64,000 nt of DNA, from assembly GCF_028882255.1 (NCBI RefSeq), contig NZ_JARBUY010000006.1:94473-158472 (forward strand). The letters run 5' to 3'. This document shows positions 1 to 8,205 of the stretch, piece by piece. The stretch is from Maribacter polysaccharolyticus (GTDB lineage Bacteria; Bacteroidota; Bacteroidia; Flavobacteriales; Flavobacteriaceae). The position numbers and the translations under genes are program-made. Numbering within the stretch: the first letter of the stretch is position 1; each line of letters opens with the position of its first letter. The notes beneath the pieces are model-generated. The model had not been told where the DNA came from. It saw nothing but the letters and a program-made list of their open reading frames with translations, and did no database searches.

Positions 1-964
1 AGGAGATTGTTGCCGTAAATTGCTTATCTATTTTCGGTAAATCGCCGACCTTTACCAACATATCTCCCCTACTCACATTTATTTCATCCTCGAGGGTAAT
101 GGTCACCGATGAACGCCTTGAAGCCGTTTCGTATTTTTTGTCGTAAAAATAAATCTCCTTTATTCTTGATTTGGTTTGGGAAGGCAAGGCAACGACCTCA
201 TCCCCAACACTTAACTGGCCACCATATACCTTACCTGCAAATCCCCTGAAATCATGGAACTCTTCGGTTTTTGGTCGGATCACGTATTGCACGGGAAATC
301 TTGGCGTACCGGTATTGAAAACATCCTTCTTATCCAATTGCTCCAAATGCTCCAATAGCGTCTTTCCCTTATACCATGAAATATTATCGGTTTTATGAAC
401 CACATTATCCCCTTTTAGGGCGCTAACCGGAATAAAGGTGATATTCTGGTCCTGATAATCCCGCTTCTCCATCAAAGTTTCAAAATCGGCCTTGATCGAA
501 TTATAGGTTTCTTCCGAATAATCCACAAGGTCCATTTTGTTAATGGCGACAATAACATCCTTGATCCTTAATAGGTTATTGATGAAAAAGTGACGATTGG
601 TCTGTTCGATCACCCCTTTACGGGCATCGATTAAAATAATCGCCGCTTGGGAGGTTGATGCACCCGTCACCATGTTCCTGGTATACTCCACATGCCCCGG
701 GGTATCGGCGATGATATAACTTTTATTGGGGGTCGAAAAATAAATATGGGCAACGTCGATGGTAATTCCCTGTTCCCTTTCGGCTACCAGTCCGTCAGTG
801 GCCAAGGAAAAATCCAAATAATCGTATCCCTTCTGTTTACTTGTTTTCTCAATGGCTTCCAATTTATCGGTAGTCAATGACTTGGTATCGTATAAAAGCC
901 TTCCGATCAAGGTGCTTTTTCCATCATCAACACTACCTGCTGTTGCAATTTTCAGTACTTCCAT
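1..964 (-). CDS. cysN: Sulfate adenylyltransferase subunit 1 (CysN), C-terminus cut by window edge
   Basis: This is the GTPase subunit of ATP sulfurylase, which uses GTP hydrolysis to drive sulfate + ATP to adenosine 5'-phosphosulfate (APS) with CysD. Translating the minus strand from the ATG at 964 gives 321 residues with a P-loop GSVDDGKST at residues 10-18, a G3 motif DTPGH near residue 90 and a G4 NKMD, followed by the start of the EF-Tu-like beta-barrel domain. The frame has no stop before position 1, so it is partial because of the window, not a break. It lies 69 bases downstream of cysD on the same strand, as the last visible gene of the operon. Whether an APS-kinase (CysC) domain is fused at the missing C-terminus cannot be seen. 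Confidence 0.95.
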   Translation of the reverse strand, partial: MEVLKIATAGSVDDGKSTLIGRLLYDTKSLTTDKLEAIEKTSKQKGYDYLDFSLATDGLVAEREQGITIDVAHIYFSTPNKSYIIADTPGHVEYTRNMVTGASTSQAAIILIDARKGVIEQTNRHFFINNLLRIKDVIVAINKMDLVDYSEETYNSIKADFETLMEKRDYQDQNITFIPVSALKGDNVVHKTDNISWYKGKTLLEHLEQLDKKDVFNTGTPRFPVQYVIRPKTEEFHDFRGFAGKVYGGQLSVGDEVVALPSQTKSRIKEIYFYDKKYETASRRSSVTITLEDEINVSRGDMLVKVGDLPKIDKQFTATIS

Positions 965-1033
965 TTTCGTTATAAATTGTTGGTTTAAAATCTGATGGTT
1001 TATCCACAATTGGCCACCATCCACAGATTACCA

Positions 1034-1942
1034 TTAAAAATATCCTTGTTGTTTTCTTTTTTCCATGGCCGCTTCGGACCTTTTGTCGTCTATTCGCGCC
1101 CCTCTTTCGGAAATCGTGGAATCCCTGATTTCCTGTACCACACTGGCAATATCAGCAGCTTCCGAAAAGACGGCGGCCGTACAGCTCATATCGCCTACCG
1201 TTCTAAAACGGACCAGTTCTTCCAATACTTCCTCATGGTCATCCTGATACACATAATCAGAGTGTGACCAAATCATACCGTCCCTTAGGAAAACCTTTCT
1301 TTTGTGGGCGAAATAAATGGATGGGATTTCTATATCCTCCTTTTCGATATATGACCAAACATCCAATTCGGTCCAGTTACTGATTGGAAAGACACGAACA
1401 TTCTGGCCTAAATCGATTTGTCCGTTCAGCATATCGAACAATTCCGGTCTTTGGTTTTTTTCATCCCATTGCCCAAAGTCATCCCTTACCGAGAAAATAC
1501 GTTCCTTGGCCCTGGCCTTTTCCTCATCTCGTCTTGCCCCACCGATACATGCATCGAATTTGAATTCCTCAATGGCATCCAACAAAGTGGTCGTCTGCAA
1601 GGCATTTCGACTGGAATACCTTCCGGTTTCTTCTTTTACCTTTCCTTGGTCTATGGAATCCTGGACATTCCTAACAATCAATTCCAGACCTAATTCCTCT
1701 ACCAACCTATCCCGAAATTCAATGGTCTCAGGAAAATTATGACCTGTATCGATATGCATTAAAGGAAACGGGATCTTCGCAGGATAAAATGCCTTCTGTG
1801 CCAACCGCACCAAGGTTATGGAGTCTTTTCCCCCGGAAAACAACAGAACAGGTTTCTCAAATTGTGCCGCCACTTCCCTAATAATATAAATAGCTTCGTT
1901 CTCCAAAGAATTTATATGTGATGTATCTTTCAATAATGCCAT
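1034..1942 (-). CDS. cysD: Sulfate adenylyltransferase subunit 2 (CysD)
   Basis: This is the catalytic subunit of heterodimeric ATP sulfurylase, making APS from sulfate and ATP in the cytoplasm. It is 302 residues, the usual CysD length. The PP-loop motif SGGKDS is at about residues 36-41, and the segment GGARRDEEKARAKER is typical of CysD. It sits between cysH (24-base gap) and cysN in the assimilatory sulfate reduction operon. Identification is firm; it belongs to the PAPS reductase/N-type ATP pyrophosphatase superfamily, but the CysN neighbour and these motifs separate it from CysH. Confidence 0.96.
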   Translation of the reverse strand: MALLKDTSHINSLENEAIYIIREVAAQFEKPVLLFSGGKDSITLVRLAQKAFYPAKIPFPLMHIDTGHNFPETIEFRDRLVEELGLELIVRNVQDSIDQGKVKEETGRYSSRNALQTTTLLDAIEEFKFDACIGGARRDEEKARAKERIFSVRDDFGQWDEKNQRPELFDMLNGQIDLGQNVRVFPISNWTELDVWSYIEKEDIEIPSIYFAHKRKVFLRDGMIWSHSDYVYQDDHEEVLEELVRFRTVGDMSCTAAVFSEAADIASVVQEIRDSTISERGARIDDKRSEAAMEKRKQQGYF

Positions 1943-1966
1943 GATTTTCAGCTTTTAAATACTTCG

Positions 1967-2590
1967 TTATATGTGCAATCCACACTCCCGGTTCTCGAGA
2001 ACCTTGGTGGGATCAAAATACTTATGTTCGTTTGGAAGTTTCCTTTCCTCCAAGTATGCATCCAATTGTTCATCGGTCCAATGATAAAACGGACTTACCT
2101 TCAACACCCCATCTTTACTTAGACTGAAAATATCCAAGGTATCCCTTAGCGCTGTCTGCCCTTTTCTCAGGTTGGTAAACCAAACATCGGGTTTAATTTC
2201 CGCCATGGCCCTTTTAAAGGGCTCCAGTTTAACTTGTTCGGTAAACACGGCATGCCTCGGGTCGTCTATCCCGGGAATACCCATGACGACATCGCGATGT
2301 GCAGCGGTTTGTTTGGGCACGTACAATTTGATTTTCAAATCCAATGTAGCAATCAGCTCCTCGGCATGGGCATATGTTTGGGGCGTATTATAGCCCGTAT
2401 CACACCATACCACCGGAATGGAAGAGTCCACTTTGGTGACAGCATTGAGGATAGCTACCTCGTAAGGCCTGAAATTCGTGGTGACCACGGCATTTTTTGA
2501 ATGCTCAATAGCCCAAGAAACAATCGCTTCGGGTTGAGCTTCCTTGAATTGTTCGTTGAATTCCTTTAATTGATCTTCGGTAAAAGCCAT
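1967..2590 (-). CDS. cysH: Phosphoadenylyl-sulfate reductase (CysH), PAPS-type
   Basis: This enzyme reduces activated sulfate to sulfite using thioredoxin. The 207-residue protein ends in ECGLHI, which carries the catalytic cysteine of the family. The only other cysteine is in VVWCDTGYN near residue 63, so the paired cysteines that bind the [4Fe-4S] cluster in APS-using enzymes are absent. From family knowledge this points to PAPS as substrate, which would need an APS kinase; none is visible in the window, though one could be fused to the truncated CysN or lie elsewhere. It follows the DUF2061 gene by 26 bases and precedes cysD by 24. Confidence 0.9.
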   Translation of the reverse strand: MAFTEDQLKEFNEQFKEAQPEAIVSWAIEHSKNAVVTTNFRPYEVAILNAVTKVDSSIPVVWCDTGYNTPQTYAHAEELIATLDLKIKLYVPKQTAAHRDVVMGIPGIDDPRHAVFTEQVKLEPFKRAMAEIKPDVWFTNLRKGQTALRDTLDIFSLSKDGVLKVSPFYHWTDEQLDAYLEERKLPNEHKYFDPTKVLENRECGLHI

Positions 2591-2616
2591 TGTTCTATTA
2601 TTTTAAAATCCCAACC

Positions 2617-2883
2617 TTACTTTTTTCCCCAATTAACCAGGTTCCAAGCCCTTTCGTGAAAAAAGTACAGGATCATTTTAGTTACAAAATCAATTGAAGC
2701 TATAGACGCGGCTACGGCAATTTTCCCCGTTAACAGATACGATATCAACAATGTATCCAGCGTTCCTACAACCCTCCAACTCAATGCCTTGGCAATACTA
2801 CGAACTGGACTTTCTGATTTTTTGTCGGTGCCAAAATCACTTTTGGTCGTTTTCTTGTTTAAAATCAATTGGTCTGCAATCAT
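2617..2883 (-). CDS. DUF2061 small membrane protein
   Basis: An 88-residue protein matching DUF2061: the segments SIAKALSWRVVGTLDT and HERAW are hallmarks of the family, around two predicted membrane helices (about residues 37-55 and 57-75). The biochemical function is unknown. In Bacteroidota and some proteobacteria these genes are often the first gene of cysteine/sulfate assimilation operons, as here, which suggests a role linked to sulfate or sulfur-intermediate transport; this is inference from context. The start is the ATG at 2883, about 35 bases downstream of a TAAATTTG promoter element. Confidence 0.85.
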   Translation of the reverse strand: MIADQLILNKKTTKSDFGTDKKSESPVRSIAKALSWRVVGTLDTLLISYLLTGKIAVAASIASIDFVTKMILYFFHERAWNLVNWGKK

Positions 2884-2900
2884 TATTTTTTTAATTTTAA

Positions 2901-2923
2901 TACCCTATCGATTTGATAGAGTA
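2901..2923. promoter_or_regulatory. Operator-like inverted repeat overlapping the cys transcription start
   Basis: TACCCTATC (2901-2909) and GATAGAGTA (2915-2923) form an inverted repeat matching at 8 of 9 positions around a 5-base spacer. It covers the predicted transcription start of the cys operon, where a bound repressor would block initiation. The neighbouring Rrf2-family gene is the obvious candidate regulator (inference). Confidence 0.55.
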
Positions 2924-2925
2924 TG

Positions 2926-2933
2926 CAAATTTA
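2926..2933 (-). promoter_or_regulatory. Promoter -7 element of DUF2061-cysHDN operon
   Basis: On the minus strand this reads TAAATTTG, an exact match to the Bacteroidota -7 consensus TAnnTTTG. The predicted transcription start is about 5-8 bases downstream (near 2918-2921), inside the inverted repeat at 2901-2923. I do not see a convincing -33 TTG at the usual spacing. Confidence 0.6.
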
Positions 2934-2983
2934 GAACTATATCTGAAAATGGCACCTAAAATCCCTACAAATATTAGATTTAT

Positions 2984-3009
2984 CCTATTGATTTAGTAGA
3001 TTACTAAAT
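2984..3009. promoter_or_regulatory. Second operator-like element upstream of the cys operon
   Basis: Bases 2984-3003 resemble 2904-2923 at 16 of 20 positions and lie exactly 80 bases away. Overlapping it, ATTTAGTA (2991-2998) and TACTAAAT (3002-3009) form a perfect 8-bp inverted repeat with a 3-base spacer. It may be a second binding site for the regulator of the cys promoter. Confidence 0.45.
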
Positions 3010-3109
3010 TTCAAGCCGATTAATAAAAGAATTATCGATCAAAAATTAATATCGTTGATGAATCTTTTGGAAATTTCGAAAAAGGTTAAACCCGTGGAAG
3101 AATTTCGGT

Positions 3110-3520
3110 TTATTCAATTAAATCGGCTAAGGTATTGTGTCGATAAACCGTCAATGCACTATCCCGGACCTGAAGCATGAGTTTGTGTACGGAACAGGTG
3201 GCTTCATCGGGACAATCCTCACATTTTTCGTAAAAATTAAGACTGACACATGGGACCAAGGCTATGGGTCCTTCGAGTATACGCATAACATCGGTCATCA
3301 AGATATCCTTGGGTTCCTTAATCAGATAATACCCCCCACCCTTGCCTTTTTTAGAGCCCAAAAGCCCCGATTTACGTAAGGTAAGTAGAATACTTTCAAG
3401 AAACTTTTGGGATATATTCTCCTGTTTCGCAATTTCAGCGATTTGTACAGGTTGTCTATCTTCTAAGGAAGCGAGGTAACTTAAAGCCTTTAATCCGTAT
3501 TTTGTTTTCTTCGAAAGCAT
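3110..3520 (-). CDS. Rrf2-family transcriptional regulator
   Basis: A 136-residue winged-helix regulator of the Rrf2 family (IscR, NsrR, CymR relatives). The N-terminus MLSKKTKYGLKALSYLA and the recognition-helix region ISQKFLESILLTLRKSGLL are typical. Cysteines at residues 91, 100, 103 and 109 make a four-cysteine cluster that could bind an Fe-S cluster or sense redox or sulfur state. It is encoded immediately upstream of, and in the same direction as, the DUF2061-cysHDN operon, separated by the operator-bearing gap 2884-3109, so it probably controls sulfur assimilation. CymR of Bacillus is a precedent for an Rrf2 regulator of cysteine metabolism. The signal sensed here is not known. Confidence 0.92.
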   Translation of the reverse strand: MLSKKTKYGLKALSYLASLEDRQPVQIAEIAKQENISQKFLESILLTLRKSGLLGSKKGKGGGYYLIKEPKDILMTDVMRILEGPIALVPCVSLNFYEKCEDCPDEATCSVHKLMLQVRDSALTVYRHNTLADLIE

Positions 3521-3533
3521 TTAGCGAAGATAT

Positions 3534-3573
3534 GTAAAATCTTAGATTCATTTTACCTATAACAACAAAACTA
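3534..3573 (-). promoter_or_regulatory. Putative promoter and inverted repeat of the Rrf2 gene
   Basis: The minus strand of 3566-3573 reads TAGTTTTG, fitting TAnnTTTG, overlapping the metZ stop. Between it and the Rrf2 start, GTAAAAT (3534-3540) and ATTTTAC (3550-3556) form a perfect 7-bp inverted repeat with a 9-base spacer, a possible autoregulatory site. Confidence 0.4.
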
Positions 3574-4746
3574 ACCTAAGGCTTGTGCTATATCCTGAAT
3601 AATATCGGTGATGTTTTCAAGTCCGACTGAAATTCGTACCGAACCATCGGTAATACCGACCGATTCCCTTTCCGCTGGAGTCAGCTTACTATGGGTCGTG
3701 CTTGCAGGATGCGTAACGATACTTCTTGAGTCCCCAAGATTGGCCGATAAGGACAACAATTGAATCGCATCGAAAAATTTGCGCCCTTCTTCCAATCCGC
3801 CCTTTACTTCGAAAGCCACGACACAGCCCCCGGCTTTCATCTGTTTTTTGGCAATCTCATATTGGGGATGGGATTTTAAGAAAGGATATTTCACCCAATT
3901 GACCTTTTCGTGTTGCTCTAAATACTCTGCCAATTTCAAGGCATTTTCACAATGCCTATCCACCCTTAGTGCCAAGGTCTCCAAACTTTTGGACAAAATC
4001 CATGCGTTAAAGGGCGATAATGCCGGACCTGTAATCCTTGAAAAACGATAGACTTTATCGACCAAATCCGCACTTCCCACAGTGATCCCCGCAAGGACCC
4101 GTCCTTGACCATCCATTAATTTGGTCCCAGAGTGAATGACCAAATCGGCCCCGAATTTTATGGGCTGTTGCAAATATGGGGAAGCAAAGCAATTGTCGAT
4201 GACCAGAATCAAATTGTGTTTTTTGGCAATCTTGCCGAGGGCTTCCAAATCCAATACATCTACCCCGGGATTGGTAGGGGTTTCCGCATAGAGGATTTTG
4301 GTTTTCGGTGTCACCATTCGATCGATGGTATGCAGCTCATCTATTTTGAAATAACTATGTGATATATTCCATTTTGGAAAAAAATTCATGAACAAGCTAT
4401 GGGTAGATCCAAAAACACTCCGTGCCGAAATGATATGATCCCCACTGTCCAAAAGGGCCGCTAACGTCGAAAATACGGCGGCCATGCCCGAAGCAAAAGC
4501 GAAACCATCCTCTGCCCCTTCCATTTTACAGACCTTCTCGATGAATTCAGAGGAATTGGGGTTGGAATAACGGGAATATATATTCCTTTCCTTTTCTTCC
4601 GCGAAGGAAGCCCGCATGTCCTCTGCATCCTCGAATACAAAACTGGAAGTCAAGTACAAGGGAGATGAATGCTCCAAAAATCGGGTGCGTTCCAGTTGTG
4701 TCCTAATAGCTTCTGTTTCGAATTTATGTTTTTTATCCATGATCAT
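3571..4746 (-). CDS. metZ: PLP-dependent O-acyl-homoserine sulfhydrylase / gamma-synthase (MetZ-like)
   Basis: A 391-residue Cys/Met metabolism PLP enzyme. The PLP-binding lysine is K209 in HSGTKLMDGQGR, and this DGQGR context resembles MetZ-type O-succinylhomoserine sulfhydrylases more than MetY. It would replace the O-acyl group of homoserine with sulfide to give homocysteine, or with cysteine to give cystathionine; sequence alone cannot decide. The ATG at 4746 overlaps the stop of the upstream fusion gene in an ATGA arrangement, so the two are translationally coupled. A second ATG six bases on (MDKKHKF) is an alternative start. It is the last gene of the SAM-I riboswitch operon. Confidence 0.88.
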   Translation of the reverse strand: MIMDKKHKFETEAIRTQLERTRFLEHSSPLYLTSSFVFEDAEDMRASFAEEKERNIYSRYSNPNSSEFIEKVCKMEGAEDGFAFASGMAAVFSTLAALLDSGDHIISARSVFGSTHSLFMNFFPKWNISHSYFKIDELHTIDRMVTPKTKILYAETPTNPGVDVLDLEALGKIAKKHNLILVIDNCFASPYLQQPIKFGADLVIHSGTKLMDGQGRVLAGITVGSADLVDKVYRFSRITGPALSPFNAWILSKSLETLALRVDRHCENALKLAEYLEQHEKVNWVKYPFLKSHPQYEIAKKQMKAGGCVVAFEVKGGLEEGRKFFDAIQLLSLSANLGDSRSIVTHPASTTHSKLTPAERESVGITDGSVRISVGLENITDIIQDIAQALG

Positions 4747-7700
4747 CCTTTTTCTGCAATCCGTAATATATCCCCGAAAACCCCTCTGGCAGTTACTGCT
4801 GCCCCGGCACCTGCGCCTTGGATCACAAGGGGGTGCTCCCCATAAGATTCGGTATAAATCTCAATAATGGAGTCGGAACCCTTTACCTGCCCCAAAGCAC
4901 TTTCTTTGGGCACTGAAATCAATTTGACTTCCAAAGTACCCTTTTCCTTGGTTAAATCGCCATGCAAATCCCCAACGTACCGCAAAACATGGTTCGGCTT
5001 CTGTTTTTCCTTCATCGCATTAAAGGTATGGTCCAAGATATCCAAATTACCTAAAAAGTTCTGAACGTTCCCTTCCTGAAGGGCTTCGGGAATAAGATTC
5101 TGGATCTGTATATCCGAAAACTCATTCCTCAGATCCAATTCACGGGCAAGAATCAAAAGCTTACGGCCAACATCGTTACCAGAAAGGTCTTCCCTTGGGT
5201 CGGGCTCCGTAAAACCTTTGTTCATTGCGTCTTCCAGGATCGTGGAAAAAGCAGCATCCGCTTCTGAAAACGTATTGAAAATATAGCTCAATGACCCCGA
5301 AAAAACCCCTTTGATCCGCGTGATGTTCTCTCCGGACAAATGCAATAATTTAATGGTGTCAATAAGCGGTAACCCTGCACCTACATTCGTCTCATACAAA
5401 TATTGCTTTTGGTTTTTATCCAATTCCTCCCGCAATAATCCGTAATAATCAAATCCAAGGGTATTTGCGATTTTATTGGATGACACCAAATCGAATCCGT
5501 TTTCCACGAATTCAAAATAATTTGCCACAAAATCCTTACTGGCCGTATTATCGACAGCAATCAAATTCTCCAAATGGTTCTTTTGGGCAAAGTCTATTAT
5601 ATCCTTGATCTCATAAGGAACACCTTTTTCCTTTATCGCTGATCGCCAATTCTTTGAAATCCCCTTTTTATTCAAAAGGACTTTCCTGGAATTGGCCACG
5701 GCAAACACATTCAAATCGATGCCTTTTCGTTTCTCTATGGTTTTGGAGGATTTCAGGATCTGATCGATCAGGGTGCCTCCGACATTGCCATGCCCGAAAA
5801 CGACCACATTCACTTTTTTACTGATTCCGAAAATCTGTCCGTGCATTACATTCAACGCTTTGTGCAGATCCGATTTCTTGACCACCAGGCTCACATTCTT
5901 GCCGGTAACCGTATTGTTGAAAAGCAAAGGCACGATTTGATTCTTTATCAAAGCGTTGTAGGGTTTGTGGAACGTACTTAAATCCTGACCCACGATCGAG
6001 ATCACCGATACATCGCTCACAACGGTTATCTGATTAATATCCTTGGATTGGAAATCATGGGAAAATTCGCGTTGCAAGGCCAACTTCGCCCTTTGCGCCT
6101 TATCGGCATTCACCACCAAACCGATTCCCCGTTCGGAAGAGCCTTGGGCAACAATGCTCACACTTATATTATTATCTCCCAAGGACCTGAAAATCCTGGC
6201 ATCAACACCGACCTTACCCAATAACCCACGACCTTCAAGATTGATCAGGGCGACATTCTCCAAGACCGATAAAGACCGAATACCCTCCTTATTTGATTTG
6301 GCACTAATAAGCGTACCTTCATTATCACTGTTGAACGTATTCAATATTCGCAACGGAATATTTTTTTCGATCAGGGGAATGATCGTCTTGGCATGCAAAA
6401 TCGTCGCTCCGAAATTTGCCAATTCGTTGGCCTCACTATAGGAAAGTTCGGCTATTCTTTTCGCTTCAGGAACATAATCGGGGTTCGCCGTATAGATCCC
6501 ATCGACATGTGTATAGTTCTGCAATTCTGCCGCATCAAGATAATTGGCCATCATCGCCGCGGAGTAATTACTGCCATTTCTTCCCAAAGTAGTGGTCTCA
6601 CCATCAATGGTGGAAGCGATAAAACCGGTTATGATAGGTACCGTGTCTTGGCTTAATCGGGAAAATTCGCGCAATACGTTTTCTTTGGATAAAGCTTCGA
6701 TTACATGGGCATCCCCAAAAGTATTGTCGGTCTTTATCAATTTTCTGGAGTCCATCAATTTTGCATTAACCCCTTTTCCTATCAAAAGCTTGGTCACTAA
6801 TTTTGCGGAAATCAGTTCACCATAGGCCAACACCTGATCCCTTATTTTCGGACTATAATCCCCCAGTAGGGAAACCCCTTCGAACAATTTAAATAAAGCT
6901 TCATATTCCTTTCCAAGGTTCACGTTCTTGAACGAATGGGTCTGATAATTTTCAAATTCCGTGAAATCCTTTGAATAATCTTCCCCTCGTGCCGCTTTTT
7001 CGAGCATGGTCTCCAATTGATCGGTGGCTTTCGCCCGGGCAGATAGCACCACGGCAATATTCTCACCACTCTTCACCTTATCGGTAATGATATCGAGCAC
7101 ATATCCTATACCTTCACCATTACTCAACGATTTACCGCCGAACTTCAAGATCTTTACCCGATCGGTCTTTCCATTGGCATTGAAAATTCCCGTAAGGAGT
7201 TTCTGCATTTGTTCAAACTCGATCAGAAAGGCATCGTGCCCATGCAATGATCGCACCTCCCCGTAAGTGACGTTGCTGTTCGCTTGTGCCAATTGCCTAA
7301 AGGTGTCTTTATTCTCCTTGGCGGTAAAAAAAAGATCTGAATCGACCCCGATGATATGGATATTGGTATCGCTGTTCTGAAGTGCAGCAAACGCAGCATC
7401 CCCATTACGGGTAATATCGATGGTCTTTAACAATTGGTTCATCAATTTATAAGCGGAAAGTTGAAAACGGTCCTTTAGTTTTTCACCATGGTGCATTAAC
7501 CAACTTTCCACATTAAACACCTGCAACTCCTCATTGGTACTTCTCTTAAACCGTTCCTTGAACGACTCCGGTGTCCTATAGCACAACATGGCATGCATAC
7601 GGGCATCATGCACCGGCTGTTTCGAATTGACCAAGAATTGTTCCTGTATTTGGCAATTGGCAATAAGCCAATCGGTAGATTTCCAATCGGAGGCTACGGG

Positions 7701-8129
7701 TATCAAATGCGTTGTAAGATTGGGATCGACCGCCGCCATTTCCCAAGCAATGCCCCCGCCTAACGAACCCCCTATCAAAGCAAAGAGCTTTTCTATTTTC
7801 AAGGCCTTCAATCCCAACAAAAAAATACGGGCAATATCCCCTGCCACGAAATCCTTGTAATTCTCGATAACAAACCCATCATAACCATTCCCGGGAATAT
7901 TGAAGGCCATAATGGTATACTTGTCGGTATCGATACATTTTCCTTTCCCGATAATGGCAGACCACCACCCTTCAGGTCCGGTGACATTCGAGTTTCCGGT
8001 AAGGGCATGGTTTACCAATACAATGGGTGCCTCATGGAGGGGTTGACCAAAAAGTTGGTAGGATAGTGAAATATCCTGGGACACTCCACTTATCGTTTTG
8101 AAATCTTTTAATTCTATTTGATGTAGCAT
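4743..8129 (-). CDS. Trifunctional homoserine O-acetyltransferase / aspartokinase / homoserine dehydrogenase fusion
   Basis: A 1128-residue protein joining three steps of the aspartate-to-methionine route. Residues 1 to about 315 are a MetX-type alpha/beta hydrolase with nucleophile S122 in GGSLGGG, and D265 and H298 completing the triad. Residues about 325-615 are an aspartokinase domain starting VKILKFGGKS, followed by ACT-like regulatory repeats to about 770. Residues about 772-1128 are homoserine dehydrogenase with the nucleotide motif GHGNVGG, VGAGLPLIDTIK and EPDPREDLSGNDVGRKL. Two usually conserved kinase residues differ: K333 replaces Thr of KFGGTS and N521 replaces Asp of GSD, so kinase activity is uncertain. 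It lies 76 bases after metY and overlaps metZ, in the SAM-I riboswitch operon. The ThrA-like order AK-HSDH is common; the MetX front end makes it unusual. Confidence 0.93.
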   Translation of the reverse strand: MLHQIELKDFKTISGVSQDISLSYQLFGQPLHEAPIVLVNHALTGNSNVTGPEGWWSAIIGKGKCIDTDKYTIMAFNIPGNGYDGFVIENYKDFVAGDIARIFLLGLKALKIEKLFALIGGSLGGGIAWEMAAVDPNLTTHLIPVASDWKSTDWLIANCQIQEQFLVNSKQPVHDARMHAMLCYRTPESFKERFKRSTNEELQVFNVESWLMHHGEKLKDRFQLSAYKLMNQLLKTIDITRNGDAAFAALQNSDTNIHIIGVDSDLFFTAKENKDTFRQLAQANSNVTYGEVRSLHGHDAFLIEFEQMQKLLTGIFNANGKTDRVKILKFGGKSLSNGEGIGYVLDIITDKVKSGENIAVVLSARAKATDQLETMLEKAARGEDYSKDFTEFENYQTHSFKNVNLGKEYEALFKLFEGVSLLGDYSPKIRDQVLAYGELISAKLVTKLLIGKGVNAKLMDSRKLIKTDNTFGDAHVIEALSKENVLREFSRLSQDTVPIITGFIASTIDGETTTLGRNGSNYSAAMMANYLDAAELQNYTHVDGIYTANPDYVPEAKRIAELSYSEANELANFGATILHAKTIIPLIEKNIPLRILNTFNSDNEGTLISAKSNKEGIRSLSVLENVALINLEGRGLLGKVGVDARIFRSLGDNNISVSIVAQGSSERGIGLVVNADKAQRAKLALQREFSHDFQSKDINQITVVSDVSVISIVGQDLSTFHKPYNALIKNQIVPLLFNNTVTGKNVSLVVKKSDLHKALNVMHGQIFGISKKVNVVVFGHGNVGGTLIDQILKSSKTIEKRKGIDLNVFAVANSRKVLLNKKGISKNWRSAIKEKGVPYEIKDIIDFAQKNHLENLIAVDNTASKDFVANYFEFVENGFDLVSSNKIANTLGFDYYGLLREELDKNQKQYLYETNVGAGLPLIDTIKLLHLSGENITRIKGVFSGSLSYIFNTFSEADAAFSTILEDAMNKGFTEPDPREDLSGNDVGRKLLILARELDLRNEFSDIQIQNLIPEALQEGNVQNFLGNLDILDHTFNAMKEKQKPNHVLRYVGDLHGDLTKEKGTLEVKLISVPKESALGQVKGSDSIIEIYTESYGEHPLVIQGAGAGAAVTARGVFGDILRIAEKG

Positions 8130-8205
8130 TCTAATAATACTGTATTAACCTTATCACCCCCATTACCTGAACCAAATAAAGGAGTATGCAAATTTACGAC
8201 AAAAC

